Shown: positions 9,401-17,737 of the stretch, piece by piece
Layout: every line of letters begins with the position of its first letter
Position numbering within the stretch: the first letter of the stretch is position 1
NCBI GenBank assembly: GCA_029880325.1
Contig: JAOUOP010000019.1
Location: forward strand, 1 to 64,000
Direction of reading: 5' to 3'
DNA length: 64,000 nucleotides
From: Myxococcales bacterium
Lineage (GTDB): Bacteria > Myxococcota_A > Polyangia > Polyangiales > JAFGIB01
The notes under the pieces: generated by a model
Seen by the model: the letters and a program-made list of their open reading frames with translations, nothing else
Database searches by the model: none
What the model was told of the DNA's origin: nothing
Program-made: the position numbers and the translations under genes

Positions 9401-10296
9401 GGCGACGCCTGCTCGGGAGCGAGCTTTTCAGCGAGCTTTTTGGGGCTGAAATAGTCGAGGGGCTTCTGCGGCGGTGGATCGAGCCAGTCGGGGTCGCCTG
9501 CGAGCCAGTCGCCCAACGCCTGAAGTTCGGCGGCGGCCTTCTTGGCGTTGTAGGTCGCCTGGCGGGGCTTGAAGAGGCCCTGCTTCTTCCACTGCTCAAA
9601 GGCCTGGGGTAGCTCCTTGGACCAGCCGCCCTCGAGGCTTTGGCGCAACGCTTGAAGTTGTGCGCGCCAAAGGGGCTCGGTCGCGGAGGCATCGGGGGTC
9701 GGCAGGATCGCCATGCCCGGTTCGCGCAGCACTTCGCGCGCGATGGCGCCCAGGGTGTTCCGGTTGTACTTGCAGTCCTCGACCAGAAAGCGGTGGCGCC
9801 GCCCGTCGCCGGCGTAGAGTTCGCGTGACAACCAGTCGTCGACCATCTCGGCGAGCAAAGGCGTCGTATCCTCGATCAACTCCAAGTCAAAATCGGCGCG
9901 GGCCTCGAAGGCGTGCAGCTGCAGGATACGCTGGCAGAAGCCGTGGATGGTGCTGATGAGGCACTGATCGAAGCCTTCGAGGGCACGCAGCAGTCTCTGG
10001 CGATGCACGCGCTGGGATGGGTCATCTTGCGCCCCCTGTGCATCGAGGGCTTGCAATGCCTCGCGCAGGCGGCTGCGCACGCGGTCTTCGAGTTCTTCGG
10101 TGGCGGCGCGTGTGAAGGTGACGACCGCGATGCGGTCGATGGCGATGCCCTCTTCGACGATGAGGCGCACGATGAGCGATGTGATGGTGTGGGTCTTGCC
10201 CGTGCCGGCGCTGGCCTCGAGCACCGTGATGCTGCCCTCGGGCAGCTCCTGGTCGGAGGCGAAGACGCGCAGGGACAGGTCGCCGGGGGGGCTCAT
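6457..10296 (-). CDS. recB: RecBCD enzyme subunit RecB (3'-5' helicase and nuclease)
   Basis: A 1279-residue UvrD-like helicase with a C-terminal nuclease domain. Walker A is EASAGTGKTHT at residues 27-37, followed by VVTFTRAATEEL (motif Ia); Walker B is VALIDEFQDTDAEQW; later helicase motifs include IYGFRGANVHVY and MTVHKAKGLQFNIVFVPF. The nuclease site is intact: GRIDLIF, then FVVDYKSNRLG, giving the two Asp and the Lys of the RecB-family centre. Start and stop overlap recC and recD by 4 nt each. The length is normal for RecB (about 1180-1280), and all catalytic residues I can check are present. Confidence 0.95.
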   Translation of the reverse strand: MSPPGDLSLRVFASDQELPEGSITVLEASAGTGKTHTITSLIVRLIVEEGIAIDRIAVVTFTRAATEELEDRVRSRLREALQALDAQGAQDDPSQRVHRQRLLRALEGFDQCLISTIHGFCQRILQLHAFEARADFDLELIEDTTPLLAEMVDDWLSRELYAGDGRRHRFLVEDCKYNRNTLGAIAREVLREPGMAILPTPDASATEPLWRAQLQALRQSLEGGWSKELPQAFEQWKKQGLFKPRQATYNAKKAAAELQALGDWLAGDPDWLDPPPQKPLDYFSPKKLAEKLAPEQASPEHPALDAIAALGAFIPDRVGHERARFARWVRQQFEARCEQARVQSFADLMGGLSRVLAREATDAGRRALIEAVRERLRVALIDEFQDTDAEQWAIFQTLFSGPEQRLFLIGDPKQAIYGFRGANVHVYLEAKRAAQERVFTLEKNYRSDTRYVEALNHMMAREGFFGAEGIDYVRVQAAQKGDRLAPGRPWSLPSSAPLQLRFVDASLEGREGDDEAVSGHRIVPRLAASVADEIVELLQSPLRIEDPGAEGSDGDGFRPLHAGDIAILTRTGQQARALSSALAEAAVPSVLQGTDSVLGSEQAQDLLHWLQALASPGDDRAARVVATSDLFGRNAELIRALDAEAPQALAEWNRFVARLARWREHHGRHGLMATVRLAFEEEGVAPRLLAQRGGERAMTNLMHVAELLHEAEHRGRLGLEGLLSWLRNESERGQMQAERLELRLETDGDAVQIMTVHKAKGLQFNIVFVPFSFWSRLPQASAAALVAPGEADPAARVCDLRAPDARRQTHRRAVREAQEEAIRLFYVALTRARLRTVVHVGHLEGLEHSALAPVFHAGENLEAGADRIEIATARVCDGDGEARFWELQQLASSSNGHISLSSAAAPRGLRLPASTDAAPELCTRDFERDGLDSIWRRSSYTDLTRHRPTHLAEQEREGIDVDAFAVLEDLAQPPALASALAEAEASPLPLASFPAGRDTGIFLHTLLEHADFTWALPERPPEQGPEPLRALIGATLQSHGMDTARWLELLTTALTQVLRTPLGAVLGSARLCDVAQQARFDELGFDFPVAGGSAFRRGRGHRPVPSERLVQALAARPADDPALRADYLRGLGGLGELAGFMTGRIDLIFRHPVADHGRYFVVDYKSNRLGGANSGRSGIHDYDHASMRQAMEQHDYYLQYHLYTLVLHRYLRLRLGEAYDYERDVGGVYYLFLRGMVGADTPEQAGRRHGCFFDKPPRQVIEALDAVFDGPAGAQERRP

Positions 10297-13200
10297 GGCT
10301 CCTGCTCCACGAGCCAGTGTTTGACCACGCTGGTGGTCCTGCGACAGGCCCAGGCCGCCCGCCACAGCTGCAGCGAAAGGCGGGCGAAGTCGGGGTCGAC
10401 GTCGTCGCTGCCCGGACGCCGCAGGGGGCTTTGGCCGGAAAAGACGCGGGCGATGTGCGGCTCGTCCAAGTCGCCAGCGCGGTCCTGGGGGCCGTAGGCC
10501 GCTTCGAAGGCCTGCTCTGCATCGCCCAGGGCCACCGCCAGTGCCTGCTGGAGCTCGGGGTCGAGCCTGGCGCCGGGCTCGAAGGCATCCTCGGCAATGA
10601 CTTCGAGTTTGGAGAGCTTTTTGGCGAACGCGTAGGAGGCGTTGGGGAAGAGGGGGATCGGCTGTCTGCAGCCGCGCCGGTAGATGGCGACCAGGGCTTC
10701 GAGCTGCGCGTGGGCGTCGGGCGGGGTCTCGAAGCCTATCAGGGTGGTCTTGGGCGCGCCGCCCACGAAGCCGCCATAGACCACGGCCGCGCGCGTGGTC
10801 GCCGCATCGCTCTGGCTGGCGGCGAGCAGGGCGATCCAGGCACCCACCGTGTTGCGATGGCTTTCGCTGCTTCCAAACTGCAGCTGCAGGAGCACCTCGC
10901 GCTGGAGGATCTCGAGACTCCCCCTGAGGCAAACGCCCCCGACGTCGAGCTCGAAGGGGCGCGCGGGGGCTCGAGCCCTCGGCGCACCGGCAGCATCGAT
11001 CAGGCCCGCCTTGTGCAGCATGTCCTCGGCGACCGCCGCCTCGCGTGCGGCCAGGGACCTGCCCGCATAACCCAGGGGCAAACGCCCCTCGGCGGTCACT
11101 TCGGCGATCGCCGCTTCGGCGGGCTGGCCGCGCAGGCGCGCCTCGACGATGGCCTTGCGCAGCGACCAGCGGGCGAGCGCGTCGAGACCGATGGCTTCGC
11201 GATCCTCGAGTTCGCGTTCGTAGTCACGCAGGTCGATGCGCATGTGCCGGCGCATCAGGTGGGCGGTGGGCTCGCGAAAGAAGGCGATCAAATCTTCGAG
11301 TTCGATGGTGCTCCCTGTGCGATCGTCGACGGCAGCATCGGGCGCTGCTACGGCCATGGTGAAAAACGGCGGGCGCAGGGCCTGTTCGCCGGGACGGGCG
11401 ATGGCCTCGGCGCCGGCGCGCAGGCTGCGATCGAAGCTAAAGGGCCTAGGCGTTTCGGGATGGCGCGGGTCGCCATGACGCGGTGTGAAGGCGCTGGGTG
11501 AAAAAGCCTGCAGCGGATGATCGAAGCTCAGCGCCTCGCTGGGGCCGCGTGTGTCATCTGCTGCCGTGCAAAAGGAGTCGTCGATGCAGTCGCGCAACTC
11601 GCCGATGGGCACGCAGGGTGGGCGCAGCTCGCCGTCGTGGGGATCGCGCCCGGAGTACAGCACCAAAAGGCGCTGGCGCGCGGCCAGGATCGCCTCGAGC
11701 ACGAGCTGGCGGTCCTCGTCGCGCAGGTCGCGATCGCCCAGGCGCGGGGCCCGTTCGATGGCGTCGAAGCCGTGACCGCGGCGCGCGCGGGGCAGCGCGT
11801 CTTCGTCCATACCGAGCAGACAGATCACGCGGTAGGGCACCGAGCGCATGGGCTGCATGGCGCACAGGGTCAGCGCGCCGCTCTGTTCGCGCGAGCCGGC
11901 CGAGGGCGCTTCGATGGCATCGGCCAGGGCCAGGCGCAGTGCCGGCAGCGACAGCGTTCGCGCGCAACCGGCCAGCTCGGTTTCGGAGACCAACGCAGCG
12001 ATGGCTTCGCGCACGGCCCGCTGATGCCAGGCGTGCACGTCTTCGATGCGCGTCAGGGCTTCGAGCAGCTTGAGCAAAGCTTGCGCCCATTCATCCATCG
12101 GGCGCGGGGCCTGCAGCTGCTCGGCGAGGGCAAAGAGCATGTTGCAGAAGCTCGCCAGGCGGCCCACGCGCTCGCTGCCGGTGCCCTCGATGGCGTCGAA
12201 GGCGCGCACCTGTGTGGGACGGCCTGCGGCGTCCAGGCCCGACAGCAGGCGGCCGTCGTCGGCCTGCACCACGCCCAACATCAAGCGCCGCAGACCAAAA
12301 CGCCAGGTGCTTTGCTCGTCGTCGGGTTGCTCGAAGTGGGCGCGGTGGGCGCCGTCGCGGCCCCAGCGGATGCCGCTGTCGGCGATCCAGCCGCGCAAAA
12401 CACTCAGATCATCGCGATCGAGCTCGAAGCGGGCGGCGACGGGCTCGAGCGCGAGCAAGTCCAGCACGGCCGAGGCCTCGAAGCGGCCGTCGATCAACTC
12501 CAGGGCATGGAGCAGGGCGTCGGCCACGGGGTTTTGTTGGCGCGCGCCGAGATCGCTGATCGACAGGGCGATGCGCGGAGCGCCAAGCGACCCCCAGGCA
12601 TCGGGGCCCGCCTGCGGCCGGCCACCCTGCAGGGAGCGCTCGAAGCGGCCCTGGGAAAAGACCGCGTCGCACAGGGGCGCGTAGCGCTCGAGGTCGGGGG
12701 TCATGATCAGAATATCGCGGGCTTCTAACTCAGGGTCATCAGCCAGCAGACCCAGCAGAAGCTCGCGCAGCACCTCGACCTGGCGGGTCGGACCGTGGCA
12801 GCGGTGGAATTGGATCGAGTCGTCGCCGGGCTCGAGGCGGTGACCCGGTGGCGGCGGCAGGCGCGCGGCCAGCAGGTCGGACTGCAGACGCCCGAGGGCT
12901 GGCACGCTGGACCTGGCGTCGGCAAAGGCGCGCTCGACATCGAAAAACGCCGGGCTGTCCTGGTAACCGTCGGACTGGGCTTCGAGCACGATCTGGAAGT
13001 CACGCGTCAGCCGTCCCAGGGAGATCAACAGCGGGTGAAGGGCGAGTTCCCCGTCGGGGTCCAGGGTGGTGTCGACCTCGTCGCGGCCGAGCTGCAGCCA
13101 GCGGGCCGAGCGCGACAGGCGCGGGGCGATCAGCTCCGCCCAATAGACATGGGAGGGCGTGAGCAGAAACAACTCCACGTCGATGCGCGTGGCGGCCGCT

Positions 13201-13913
13201 GACAGCAGCGACAGCCAACTGGGAGGCATGGTGTTGACGCCGAAGAGCCTCAGGGGCGCCTCGAGGTCAGCACAGGGCGCGCCGCTGCGCAGGAGGCGCT
13301 CTGCCTGCAACAGGCGACTGGCGCGGTGCAGATGCTGGGGGTGGTGCTGTTGGATCGCATGCCACAGGGCGGCCTGCCAGCCCAGGTGCTCGCCGGCCTG
13401 GGCGGGCGCCGGGCGTTGACCATCGCTAAACGCCAGGGCCAGCTCGGGGCGATAGGCCGCGTACTGATCGAAGACATCGGCCAGCTGGCGGCACAGGCCC
13501 AGGAGCTTGGGTCCGGCCGGCCCGTGCCAGTCGTCGAGATAGCCGGCGACGGCTTCGAAGCCCGGCTGCTCGACGAGCCCGGGAAGCACCTCGAGCAACG
13601 CCCAGCGCAGGCTCTGGGGCCGCCACAGATCGGGGCGCGCGCCGCCAGCTCCCGCGGGCGCCGCCTGGGGCTCTTGCAGAACCTGATCGAGCAGGCGCTG
13701 GATGCGAGCGGCGGGAAAGGGGAACAGCACGTTGGCGCACAGGCCCAGCTGCTCGGCCAGGCGGTGACGCAGCCAACGCTCCATGCCCGGGTGGGCCACC
13801 ACCACCTCGACGGGCTCGAAGGGATCGGCCGGCGGCGCGCTGCGTAAAAGCTCGCCGAGAATCTCGGCCAACACTTCGATGCGATTGCTTCGGTAGACGC
13901 GCAGTCCTGGCAT
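10293..13913 (-). CDS. recC: RecBCD enzyme subunit RecC (Chi-recognition scaffold)
   Basis: A 1206-residue RecC. It starts GLRVYRSNRIEVLAEIL and continues VVVAHPGMERWLRHRLA and CANVLFPFPAARIQRLLDQV, the usual RecC N-terminus, and it has the inactive helicase-like and nuclease-like folds expected of this subunit. RecC has no ATPase motif of its own; it splits the duplex and scans for Chi. First gene of a recC-recB-recD operon in which all junctions are ATGA overlaps. The E. coli order (recC-ptrA-recB-recD) is kept but without the protease gene. I see no LexA-type box upstream, and the Chi site of this organism cannot be guessed from the window. Confidence 0.92.
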   Translation of the reverse strand: MPGLRVYRSNRIEVLAEILGELLRSAPPADPFEPVEVVVAHPGMERWLRHRLAEQLGLCANVLFPFPAARIQRLLDQVLQEPQAAPAGAGGARPDLWRPQSLRWALLEVLPGLVEQPGFEAVAGYLDDWHGPAGPKLLGLCRQLADVFDQYAAYRPELALAFSDGQRPAPAQAGEHLGWQAALWHAIQQHHPQHLHRASRLLQAERLLRSGAPCADLEAPLRLFGVNTMPPSWLSLLSAAATRIDVELFLLTPSHVYWAELIAPRLSRSARWLQLGRDEVDTTLDPDGELALHPLLISLGRLTRDFQIVLEAQSDGYQDSPAFFDVERAFADARSSVPALGRLQSDLLAARLPPPPGHRLEPGDDSIQFHRCHGPTRQVEVLRELLLGLLADDPELEARDILIMTPDLERYAPLCDAVFSQGRFERSLQGGRPQAGPDAWGSLGAPRIALSISDLGARQQNPVADALLHALELIDGRFEASAVLDLLALEPVAARFELDRDDLSVLRGWIADSGIRWGRDGAHRAHFEQPDDEQSTWRFGLRRLMLGVVQADDGRLLSGLDAAGRPTQVRAFDAIEGTGSERVGRLASFCNMLFALAEQLQAPRPMDEWAQALLKLLEALTRIEDVHAWHQRAVREAIAALVSETELAGCARTLSLPALRLALADAIEAPSAGSREQSGALTLCAMQPMRSVPYRVICLLGMDEDALPRARRGHGFDAIERAPRLGDRDLRDEDRQLVLEAILAARQRLLVLYSGRDPHDGELRPPCVPIGELRDCIDDSFCTAADDTRGPSEALSFDHPLQAFSPSAFTPRHGDPRHPETPRPFSFDRSLRAGAEAIARPGEQALRPPFFTMAVAAPDAAVDDRTGSTIELEDLIAFFREPTAHLMRRHMRIDLRDYERELEDREAIGLDALARWSLRKAIVEARLRGQPAEAAIAEVTAEGRLPLGYAGRSLAAREAAVAEDMLHKAGLIDAAGAPRARAPARPFELDVGGVCLRGSLEILQREVLLQLQFGSSESHRNTVGAWIALLAASQSDAATTRAAVVYGGFVGGAPKTTLIGFETPPDAHAQLEALVAIYRRGCRQPIPLFPNASYAFAKKLSKLEVIAEDAFEPGARLDPELQQALAVALGDAEQAFEAAYGPQDRAGDLDEPHIARVFSGQSPLRRPGSDDVDPDFARLSLQLWRAAWACRRTTSVVKHWLVEQEP

Positions 13914-13984
13914 GTCGCCGCCCCGGGCGCGGGCACAATAGCGCAGGTGGCGACCGGCGGCAGCGGCGCGAGGGCTTCGAAGCG

Positions 13985-14701
13985 TCAGGGCTCGCGGGAC
14001 TCGGCTCCGCGTCGTGGGGCCTCGGGCGCCGGACGGCGGGCCTCGAAGCGCCGTAGCGCCGCCTCCGCACGCTCGCGCTGCAGGGCCTCGCGCCTGCGCA
14101 CGGCGCTCACATCGAGCGACTCGCGCGCCACCCGGGCGCGGCCCACGGCCAGATCTCGGCGATCTTCCATCTGCTCTCGCAGCCGATCGAGGGAGCCGTC
14201 ACCCAGGCCCAGCTCGCCTTGCATGTCGGCGGCCAGCTCGCTGAGATCGGCCAGCGCCTGCTGCACGCGGGCTTCACCGATGCTGCGCTTGAGGGCCTCG
14301 AGCTTTTGGCGCGCGGCATCGACAGCGACCTGGCGCGCGGAAACCAGGTCGGCGTAGTTGGCTTCGGCGGTGTCGAACTGGCGCTTGCATTCCGACAGCT
14401 CGTCGGCGATCGCCTCCATGCGTAGGGCGTCGCTGGCGGCGGCCTGGCGATCGCCGTCCTCGAGGCGCGCAGCGACGCGGGCTTCGAGCTCGGCGCGCTC
14501 GTCATGCAGGCGCCCGTGTTGGCGGCGCAAGCGTTCACAGACGGCGGCGTAGCCGGCCAGGGTGCGGTTGTAGGTGGCGACCTGACGGCGCAGGCCGGCG
14601 CGCTCCTGATCGAGCAGGGCCTCGGCGTGGTGGGCTTCGAGCTCACCGAGGTGCGAGCCCACCACGGCGCGCCAGAGCTTATTGATACGTGTTGCGATCA
14701 T
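13985..14701 (-). CDS. PspA/IM30-type coiled-coil protein
   Basis: A 238-residue, almost wholly helical and charged protein without signal peptide or membrane segment. The heptad-rich stretches (QERAGLRRQVATYNRTLAGY, and ASDALRMEAIADELSECKRQ) and the small N-terminal segment IATRINKLWRAVVGSHLGEL resemble the PspA/IM30 (ESCRT-III-like) family, which binds the inner membrane under envelope stress. An AGGAG ribosome site sits about 9 nt before the ATG. It follows a YiaA/YiaB-type membrane protein gene by 35 bp on the same strand; this pairing is common in proteobacteria and supports the call. No C-terminal domain follows the coiled coil. Another coiled-coil family cannot be excluded. Confidence 0.65.
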   Translation of the reverse strand: MIATRINKLWRAVVGSHLGELEAHHAEALLDQERAGLRRQVATYNRTLAGYAAVCERLRRQHGRLHDERAELEARVAARLEDGDRQAAASDALRMEAIADELSECKRQFDTAEANYADLVSARQVAVDAARQKLEALKRSIGEARVQQALADLSELAADMQGELGLGDGSLDRLREQMEDRRDLAVGRARVARESLDVSAVRRREALQRERAEAALRRFEARRPAPEAPRRGAESREP

Positions 14702-14736
14702 TGAAAATAACTCCTGGTTTTGGTCGACGAATGGCT

Positions 14737-15009
14737 TCAGGACGGTGCGTACTCGCGCAGCATCTTCTCGGTGCGGGCGGCGCTGATCTTGCTGGCGAGC
14801 CGCTCCTGCTCGTGGGCGTCGCGCAGGGTCTTGGCCAGGCCGAAGGCCGACGAGACGGTGAAGTAAAGACCCATCAGCAGGTAGCCCTTGATCCAGTTGT
14901 CGAGCGGCAGATAGAGCACGCCGCCGGTGGTCAGGGTCAGGGCGATGGCGAAGGCGGCGATCACCTGAAAGCGCCAGGCGCCGGAGTCATCGTGGTGGTT
15001 GGTTTCCAT
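14737..15009 (-). CDS. YiaA/YiaB-type two-helix inner-membrane protein
   Basis: A 90-residue protein with two hydrophobic segments, WRFQVIAAFAIALTLTTGGV and KGYLLMGLYFTVSSAFGLA, joined by the short loop YLPLDNWI, followed by a charged tail (KTLRDAHEQERLASKI). This is the YiaAB two-helix domain (PF05360). The ATG that gives METNHHDDS was chosen; the frame is open further upstream, but that extension looks non-coding. It is the first gene of a two-gene unit with the PspA-like gene. The physiological role of YiaAB proteins is unclear; here a partner in membrane stress is inferred from context. Confidence 0.8.
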   Translation of the reverse strand: METNHHDDSGAWRFQVIAAFAIALTLTTGGVLYLPLDNWIKGYLLMGLYFTVSSAFGLAKTLRDAHEQERLASKISAARTEKMLREYAPS

Positions 15010-15247
15010 GGTCGTGGTCCTGTGCTGACTGTGGCCGGCGTGCGTCGCCGGACTCGCCAGAGTGCGAATGCAGCGGGCGTGCCAGCCGCCTGCGACCTCC
15101 CACAGGGCGAAATTCCGCGGCGTTCTCGAACAAATCAGCGCCGTTTTTGAAGCCATCTATACATCTAATGATCATCATTGAGCGGCATACGTACAGCGGC
15201 TAGAGCTTGCCTCACGGATCGGGGCGTGCTCTGCTGCGGTCGATTCG

Positions 15248-16330
15248 ATGCGCATTTGGGGTCCACCGCGAGCGGGCGCGATGGTGCTGCTGGCCGCACT
15301 CTCGGGTGTGGCAAGCGGCGCTGCCGGACAGACCGGCGTCGGTGCCGAAGCCCCGGCACAGCCGCAGCAGCCGGTCCTGACGGAAACGGGCGAAGCCGCC
15401 GCGGTCGCCGATCCGGACGGGCAGACCGCGATCGCCGACGCCCCTGCGGCCACATCCCCGGACCCGGCCGCGCCCGTCGACGCCCTGCTGGCCGAGGCCC
15501 AGGCGGCGATCGCGGACGGTCGTCACGAAGCGGCAGCCGGTCCCTTGGCCCGGGCCATCGCCCTGGACGCCGGACGCGCTGAAACCTGGGCCCTGCTCGC
15601 CCACCTCGAAACCCTGCGCAGCCGTCCGGTCGACGCCCAGCGAGCCTACGAGCGGGCGCTGGCAATCGACCCGGAATGGGCCGAGTTGCACGCGCGGCTG
15701 GGTCACGCGCGCGCAGCGGCCGGAGACCACCTGGGCGCGCGCGCTGCCTACCTGCGTGCGCTCCAGCTCGAAGCCGGCAACGAAACCGCACGCTGGGGCC
15801 TTCAGGCGCTACCCGCGCCGCGGCTTCAACCCCACGCGGCAGCACCCGACGCCGACTCTGACGGCGAGAGCGGATCCATCAACTACCGCCTGGAGTTATC
15901 GCTGGCCTACGCGGCCGGCCCCTCCTTGCTCTTTACGGCCGGCGCCCTCGGAGGTAGGTTGGCCACCGACGACGTCATGGCAGGCCTCGTGGTAACTGCG
16001 ATCGCTCTTCCGGCGACGGTGCACTGGATCAACCGTCGAGTGGGCCACGGTTTTGCCGCCCTGCTGGGATGGCCTGGGTTCACTCTCGGTGGAGCGCTGC
16101 TGGGGGTCCTGTTCGTCAAAGATTGCGGCGGGGGCTTTTGCGAGCTGGGGGGCCTGCTCATCGGCGGCCTCGTCGGTGCCATCAGCTGGCCGATCCTGGA
16201 CATCATCGCGTGGGGCGAATACACGCCTCCCAGGCATCAGCGCACCCAGGCCAGCGCAGCTGCTCAACTGGGAGTGTGGGTTTTGCCCACGGCGAATTCG
16301 GCACGGGCCGGAGTGGTGGCGCGGTTCTAG
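15248..16330 (+). CDS. Secreted/membrane TPR protein
   Basis: A 360-residue protein. The N-terminus (GAMVLLAALSGVASGAAG) looks like a signal peptide. After an Ala/Pro-rich linker come about three TPR units between residues 75 and 190, for example AAAGPLARAIALDAGRAETW, DAQRAYERALAIDPEWAELH and GARAAYLRALQLEAGNE. The C-terminal half has hydrophobic segments (AYAAGPSLLFTAGALGG, MAGLVVTAIALPATVHWI, GGALLGVLFVKDCGGGFC, LIGGLVGAISWPILDIIAWG), so it is either polytopic in the inner membrane or a glycine-rich envelope domain. Similar TPR-plus-membrane proteins occur in myxobacteria; no function is known. The start codon is an ATG just after a 91-bp divergent spacer. Confidence 0.7.
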   Translation: MRIWGPPRAGAMVLLAALSGVASGAAGQTGVGAEAPAQPQQPVLTETGEAAAVADPDGQTAIADAPAATSPDPAAPVDALLAEAQAAIADGRHEAAAGPLARAIALDAGRAETWALLAHLETLRSRPVDAQRAYERALAIDPEWAELHARLGHARAAAGDHLGARAAYLRALQLEAGNETARWGLQALPAPRLQPHAAAPDADSDGESGSINYRLELSLAYAAGPSLLFTAGALGGRLATDDVMAGLVVTAIALPATVHWINRRVGHGFAALLGWPGFTLGGALLGVLFVKDCGGGFCELGGLLIGGLVGAISWPILDIIAWGEYTPPRHQRTQASAAAQLGVWVLPTANSARAGVVARF

Positions 16331-16333
16331 TCA

Positions 16334-16638
16334 CCTGTGTCAGGTTAGGGCTCGCGAAATAAGGTTGCCAAGTCGGCTTCGAGGCGCCCGTCCGGCAAGG
16401 CGCGACGCCGCGCGAATACTCTATGTATTTGAAGGCGGCGCAACGCAGCTGGGCGGGATGGTTCGGAGTCGAGTTGGTAACCTTATTTTGCGGCGGCTCC
16501 TTAGCGGCGGCCCTCGCATGTTCAGGGGATTTGTAGGCTTCGTCGACCGTCTCGAAAGGGACCCACCCTGCCGTCGACGCCCGCCAAACCCTACAACTCC
16601 CCTGCCCGGCGCGATCTTCCACCGCTACCCTGACACAG
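16334..16638. mobile_element. MITE-like element with terminal and nested inverted repeats
   Basis: The ends are cctgtgtcagg at 16334-16344 and cctgacacag at 16629-16638, exact complements over 10 bp; read inward, gtgtcaggttaggg matches gtgtcagggtagcg with few mismatches. Inside, cgaaataaggttgccaa (from 16354) is the near-complement of ttggtaaccttattttgcg (from 16475), and this inner palindrome extends imperfectly to a centre at atactctatgtat (about 16421-16433). No transposase is encoded, so the size (about 305 bp) and architecture fit a miniature inverted-repeat element or a REP-like structure. Confidence 0.6.
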
Positions 16639-16661
16639 TCGTGCGAACCAGGATCGCGGTG

Positions 16662-16856
16662 CCGGCGGCGGCGACGCAAGGCGGTCGTGGCGAGTATGCC
16701 CGCGACGGCCAAGATGCCCGCGCCTGGCCCCTTGGAACTCCCATGCGCATTGCTGCCGGCGCCAGAACTCGCAGCTGAACCATCGACAAAGCCGCCACAG
16801 CTCGAAGCCGCAACGCTGCCGACATCGATGCCAGAACACAGCGGCGCGCGTCGGCT
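16662..16856 (-). pseudogene. Possible relic of a MYXO-CTERM-like sorting tail
   Basis: Read on the minus strand, one frame gives a Cys/Gly/Ser-rich stretch (CSGIDVGSVAASSCGG ... SSGAGSNAHGSSKGPG), then a hydrophobic segment AGILAVAGILATTAL and a run RRRRR. Gly/Ser spacer, hydrophobic helix and Arg cluster is the layout of myxobacterial C-terminal sorting signals. A stop codon lies just upstream in frame and there is no stop right after the Arg run, so no intact gene exists. It could be chance in GC-rich DNA. The remainder of 16639-17007 shows nothing else I can name. Confidence 0.25.
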
Positions 16857-17007
16857 TCAAATGGGACGGGAGCCCGGAGCCCTCGACGCGCGATGGGCGA
16901 TAGGTTTCGCCGACTCGGGCGAGGTTGGGAGCACAGCCGGCGCCCCTCGCTCCGGCTTCGGAGCTTGATTGGCTGTTGTAGCGACCGGCGCCTCGGCGGC
17001 AGCACCC

Positions 17008-17604
17008 TCAGTCCGGCAGCGCGTACTGCACCAGGTAGCGCACCCGCCCCTCTTCACACCCCAGCAGCGTGACGCTGCCCTGGCGCTCGGTCAGCACCAG
17101 GAAGTACTCCAGGGCGTAACCCAGGGCCGCCAAGTAGGGCTCGGCGGCCAGGCACTGGGGCGGCACGCCCTCAAAGACGACCTCGGCGCGCCCGGGTGCC
17201 TGCTGCGGCACCCGCATGGCCCCGGTGCCACGGAAGGCCAACCGGTAGACTCCCGGCGCCCAGCGCACCACCGCCGCTGGCCCCAGACCGAAGGCGCCGA
17301 TGGTCATGCGTAGGATCCGCCCCCACAGCGGCGAGCCCAGGGCCGCACCCATGGTGTCGAGCACCAGCGCCCGGGTGCACTCGGCGCCACCCAGCTCGAA
17401 AGCCAGCTCACTCATGGCCAAGAGGTGCTCGATGGGCAGCCATTGCAGGCCCCGGGCACGCTCTAGCTCCGCGCGGCTGTCGGCCAGGCACTGGCGAGCG
17501 CGGGCGGCCAGGGACGGATCGCCCGCCTCCAGGGCCGACCAGGCCAGCGACAGGTAGTGGGCGCGCACGGCGGGCGCGGGCGCGTCTTCGGAACGGCGCG
17601 GCAC
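17008..17604 (-). CDS. Hypothetical protein, possibly DUF2378-like (myxobacterial)
   Basis: A protein of about 198 residues from a GTG start (VPRRSEDAPAPAVRAHYLSL). The middle and end (AMSELAFELGGAECTRALVL, VYRLAFRGTGAMRV, GRAEVVFEGVPPQCL, VTLLGCEEGRVRYLVQYA) resemble small myxobacterial proteins of the DUF2378/V4R-like kind, but I would not insist on the family. No signal peptide or membrane segment. The frame is open further 5', towards the divergent ABC transporter gene, so the true start may lie between 17604 and about 17650. It is transcribed away from the exporter genes with which it shares a 130-bp spacer. Function unknown. Confidence 0.5.
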   Translation of the reverse strand: MPRRSEDAPAPAVRAHYLSLAWSALEAGDPSLAARARQCLADSRAELERARGLQWLPIEHLLAMSELAFELGGAECTRALVLDTMGAALGSPLWGRILRMTIGAFGLGPAAVVRWAPGVYRLAFRGTGAMRVPQQAPGRAEVVFEGVPPQCLAAEPYLAALGYALEYFLVLTERQGSVTLLGCEEGRVRYLVQYALPD

Positions 17605-17737
17605 GCTCCCCCAATACGCCCCGAAGCGGCGACCGTCGATGCGCCGAGCCGCGGCTTTTGGTTCTTTGCGGACTTTTCTTCGGTGGCGCCCAGATTCCCA
17701 TGGCGTGGACAGGCGCTTCGTAATAAGCCGTGCCCGC

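Noticed and set aside
7729..9612. A 627-codon open frame on the plus strand opposite recB
   Set aside because: It is the antisense frame of a GC-rich gene; the encoded protein has no domain or signal and recB on the other strand is certain.
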